DNA from: Chloroflexota bacterium
GTDB lineage: Bacteria; Chloroflexota; Anaerolineae; Anaerolineales; UBA11858
Assembly: GCA_030666985.1 (NCBI GenBank)
Contig: DAOUWT010000128.1
Span: forward strand, 1-7,181
Direction: 5' to 3'
Length of the DNA: 7,181 bases
Shown here piece by piece: positions 5,602 through 7,181 of the stretch (the first letter of the stretch is position 1; the number at the start of each line of letters is the position of its first letter). The notes beneath the pieces were generated by a model. It did not search any database and had not been told where the DNA came from. It saw only the letters and a list, made by a program, of their open reading frames with translations. The translations under genes were made by a program, and so were the position numbers.

Positions 5602-5676
5602 CGGGGCGTGGCGCAGTCCGGTTAGCGCGTTGCAATGGGGTTGCAAAGGCCGTTGGTTCGAATCCAATCGCCCCGA
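5602..5676 (+). tRNA. tRNA-Pro (anticodon GGG)
   Basis: A complete cloverleaf of 75 bases can be drawn. The acceptor stem is CGGGGCG with CGCCCCG, followed by A73. The D stem is GCGC with GCGC around AGTCCGGTTA. The anticodon stem is TTGCA with TGCAA around loop ATGGGGT (anticodon GGG, followed by G37 as in proline tRNAs). There is a 5-base variable loop. The T stem is GTTGG with CCAAT (one G-T pair) around TTCGAAT. The CCA end is not encoded (CCT follows A73), so it must be added enzymatically. It reads CCC and probably CCU codons. Confidence 0.96.
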
Positions 5677-5686
5677 CCTAAAAAAG

Positions 5687-5719
5687 AAAGGCCGCTCAGA
5701 AGAGCGGTCTTTTGCTTTT
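5687..5719 (+). terminator. Intrinsic terminator after tRNA-Pro
   Basis: The stem GGCCGCTC (5690-5697) pairs with GAGCGGTC (5702-5709), with one G-T pair, around loop AGAA. TTTTGCTTTT follows. The stem can be extended by AAA/TTT on either side. It sits 10 bases after the tRNA, and ends both the tRNA and any read-through from degV. Confidence 0.9.
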
Positions 5720-5722
5720 AAT

Positions 5723-5841
5723 GGGAGTAGGGGAGCAGGGGAGCAGTCTCCCCCAGAATTGGGGGCCGGGGGGCGGAGAGCAGGAAAACAGGAAAGCAGG
5801 GGAGCAGTCTCCCCCAGAATTGGGGGCCGGGGGGCGGAGAG
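5723..5841. repeat. Composite repeat: purine octamers plus two 47-bp copies with hairpin
   Basis: Octamers of GGGAGCAG type run in register at 5723-5746 and again at 5776-5807 (GAGAGCAG, GAAAACAG, GAAAGCAG, GGGAGCAG). A 47-base sequence is perfectly duplicated at 5734-5780 and 5795-5841, offset by 61 bases. Each copy contains CCCCCA-GAAT-TGGGGG, a 6-bp hairpin with a 4-base loop, followed by a G-rich CCGGGGGGCGG. I recall similar CCCCCAGAATTGGGGG modules from Chloroflexota and cyanobacterial intergenic DNA. No gene is supported here. The rest of the spacer (5842-5903) shows nothing beyond a GATGGCCATC palindrome at 5861-5870. Confidence 0.9.
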
Positions 5842-5903
5842 ATAGAAAATAAGCCGCCGCGATGGCCATCACCAAAGAAAAAATTCCCCTTGTGTTTGGC
5901 CGG

Positions 5904-5951
5904 CTACCAAACTACCAAACTACCTAACTAACCAACTACCCAACTAACCAC
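5904..5951. repeat. Octamer array, consensus CTACCMAA
   Basis: Six 8-base units in perfect register: CTACCAAA twice, CTACCTAA, CTAACCAA, CTACCCAA and CTAACCAC. It is the same family as the right half of 1404-1490, here in one orientation only. The sulfotransferase stop codon (TAG, complement of 5944-5946) lies in the sixth unit, and the last glycine codons come from the array. Confidence 0.88.
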
Positions 5952-6702
5952 CCAACTCCACCGCCCGCCGGTAATTCTCATAATCCTCAGCATTGACTTC
6001 TTTGAACCTTTCCACCATTTCGGGCGTAATGCCCAATTCTTCATAGTCAAGTTTATTTCCCATATAATTCACATGGACAGCCTCATAGTCTTCCGTGATA
6101 AGTTCCCCCTTGAGGCGTGCTACAAATTTATCTAACTGGGACGTGATACCCACCAGGTCGAATTCGTCCAGGGACATTGATCCAAGAGCACGGGTTTGAA
6201 AGTTAGTGAAGGCCTCCCGAAAGGCGTATTCTTCGAAAGTCATGTCGGGATCATCAGGAACCTTTATCCGAAATCCCATATCTCCCCCGGCCCTTTGCCA
6301 ATGCCGGTATTGGGAGATCATCCGTCCCAGAGGCTCTCTGAGCACGACGCTGGTGAACGAGGTGGGGATAAGTTCCGCGAAGAGGTCAGGTGAAAAGTGA
6401 CCGTGGATCACGGCTATATCTTCTGGAATTTCATCAAGCTCGAGCCAAGGAAAAGCGTTTTGGAATTTATCGACAATGGATAAGTATAGCCGGTAGAATA
6501 TCTTTAAGATAGCTGTGCGTTCTACGAAAGCCTTCGCTTTGCTGAGCGATTCATTGGCGGGAGAGACAGGCATATCACTTGCCCTGAGGAGTTTACCTGT
6601 AAGTACCGAATAGATCAAAACATGCTCTGGGCCGTAGAGCTTTTCGTATTCTGAGTGCAGAGATGTCCCGCCGGTTCTTTCTATGTGGATGCTTATGTGC
6701 AT
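5944..6702 (-). CDS. Sulfotransferase family protein
   Basis: A 252-residue protein with the two PAPS-binding signatures of carbohydrate-type sulfotransferases. The 5'-phosphosulfate loop is HIERTGGTS (6-14). The 3'-phosphate element is VVLREPLGRMISQYRHW (119-135; Arg122, Arg127, Ser130, Tyr132). HGHF (100-103) and NFQTRALG (167-174) are also typical of the Sulfotransfer_2-like group, as is the later GITSQLDKFVARL (185-197). It should transfer sulfate from PAPS to a hydroxyl on an unknown acceptor, perhaps a glycan or lipid. It has no signal peptide or membrane helix, so it is cytosolic, unlike the Golgi-anchored eukaryotic relatives. AAGGA lies about 10 bases before the ATG, and the gene starts 15 bases after the response regulator stop, implying one transcript. 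Its stop falls inside an octamer array. The acceptor cannot be deduced. Confidence 0.85.
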   Translation of the reverse strand: MHISIHIERTGGTSLHSEYEKLYGPEHVLIYSVLTGKLLRASDMPVSPANESLSKAKAFVERTAILKIFYRLYLSIVDKFQNAFPWLELDEIPEDIAVIHGHFSPDLFAELIPTSFTSVVLREPLGRMISQYRHWQRAGGDMGFRIKVPDDPDMTFEEYAFREAFTNFQTRALGSMSLDEFDLVGITSQLDKFVARLKGELITEDYEAVHVNYMGNKLDYEELGITPEMVERFKEVNAEDYENYRRAVELGG

Positions 6703-6717
6703 TGTGGTCTTGTCCTT

Positions 6718-7181
6718 TCACTCCATATCTACCATCCCATAGCGTAGGGCCAGAACAGCTGCCTGGGTGCGGTCAGATACTCCTAATTTACGAAAAATAT
6801 CACTGGTATAGTTGCGGACTGTTCCTTCTGTTAAGTATAACTGCTCGGCCATATCGGCGTTGGATAAACCCTTTGCCAGGAGGTTTAGCACATCTTTTTC
6901 GCGCTCAGTGAGATTGAATTTCGTGGGGAGCGGTTTTTTGGCTGCATTGTTAGAGTAGCCCGATAAGACTTTCCCCGCTACACCGGGATCGATATACGAT
7001 TTCCCGGCAATGGTTCCCAAAATGGCTTCAATTAAATCGGCTGGCGGCGTATCCTTGAGCAAGTAGCCGTCTGCCCCCCCTCGGATGGCGTCAAAGACCC
7101 ACTCATCATCCTTGTATGTGGTCAGCACCAGAACATGGATTTGGGGATATTTCAGATGGATTTTGCGGGTGGCGATGATAC
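6718..7181 (-). CDS. NarL/FixJ-family response regulator (5' end outside window)
   Basis: The reading frame is open to the right edge; 153 codons are visible. The upstream codons continue a receiver domain (…KYPQIHVLVLTTYKDDEW), so the GTG at 7126-7128, which could pass for a start, is internal. Visible receiver features are the conserved switch Thr in LVLTTY and the conserved Lys in GADGYLLKDTP. The phosphoacceptor Asp lies outside the window. After a linker, a complete LuxR-type helix-turn-helix follows: LTEREKDVLNLLAKGLSNADMAEQ, then LTEGTVRNYTSDIFRKLGV. The protein should be a phosphorylation-controlled DNA-binding activator, with its histidine kinase probably encoded further right. It is co-transcribed with the sulfotransferase gene, 15 bases downstream. 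Target genes are unknown. Confidence 0.95.
   Translation of the reverse strand, partial: IIATRKIHLKYPQIHVLVLTTYKDDEWVFDAIRGGADGYLLKDTPPADLIEAILGTIAGKSYIDPGVAGKVLSGYSNNAAKKPLPTKFNLTEREKDVLNLLAKGLSNADMAEQLYLTEGTVRNYTSDIFRKLGVSDRTQAAVLALRYGMVDME

Noticed and set aside
5452..5667. 71-codon minus-strand frame beginning MDSNQRPLQPHC
   Set aside because: It runs antisense through the tRNA-Pro gene and the end of degV. MDSNQRPL-type peptides are a well-known artefact of tRNA antisense translation.
5630..5845. 71-codon plus-strand frame starting in the tRNA
   Set aside because: It reads through the tRNA, its terminator and the repeat block. Its residues come from structural RNA and repeats, and it has no ribosome binding site.
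5904..5920. CTACCAAAC matching one arm of the TetR operator, twice
   Set aside because: It is part of the octamer unit, lacks the opposite arm and lies at a gene 3' end, so chance identity is more likely than a binding site.
7126..7128. GTG as start codon of the response regulator
   Set aside because: The frame continues upstream to the window edge with typical receiver-domain sequence (IATRKIHLKYPQIHVLVLTTY), so this valine is internal.

Overview
The window looks like chromosomal sequence from a free-living bacterium of moderate GC content. My best guess is Chloroflexota (Anaerolineae-like). This rests on the gene mix (acyl-CoA dehydrogenases, a metallo-beta-lactamase-fold hydrolase, a KstR2-like TetR regulator, DegV, a NarL-type response regulator) and on spacers filled with short-period degenerate repeats of the kind I associate with that phylum. 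The assignment is inference; no marker gene here proves it.

Region 1 (1-4360, minus strand) is a probable fatty-acid or other acyl-CoA catabolic operon. Transcription order is TetR-family regulator (4288-3719), MBL-fold hydrolase (3625-2591), a divergent short acyl-CoA dehydrogenase (2581-1487), then a canonical acyl-CoA dehydrogenase (1387-134). A sigma-70-type promoter (TTGACA, 17 nt, TACTCT) precedes the regulator. A 20-bp palindrome immediately downstream of its -10 box is a likely autoregulatory operator. The hydrolase and the divergent dehydrogenase are tightly coupled: the ribosome binding site of the second overlaps the stop codon of the first. The simplest reading is that a regulator sensing an acyl-CoA controls its own gene and those for acyl-CoA dehydrogenation and hydrolysis.

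Region 2 (4361-5720, plus strand) starts with a repeat-filled spacer, then a DegV/FakB-type fatty-acid-binding protein gene (4668-5537) with its own promoter. It is followed by tRNA-Pro(GGG) (5602-5676) with its own promoter and a strong intrinsic terminator. DegV binds fatty acids, so it fits the lipid theme, but it is transcribed divergently from the operon.

Region 3 (5720-7181) holds a repeat-rich spacer, then a minus-strand pair: a NarL/FixJ response regulator cut by the right window edge, and 15 bases downstream a small cytosolic sulfotransferase-family protein.

The most striking feature is in the spacers. Almost every spacer longer than about 90 bases is built from short tandem units with strict 7-, 8- or 15-base spacing. 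Three of these spacers carry the unit in two opposed orientations, so the RNA could fold back. Four minus-strand genes have their stop codons inside these arrays. No clear new defence or mobile system is visible; the best leads are the repeat system, the divergent dehydrogenase lacking the usual catalytic glutamate, and the regulator-sulfotransferase pair.
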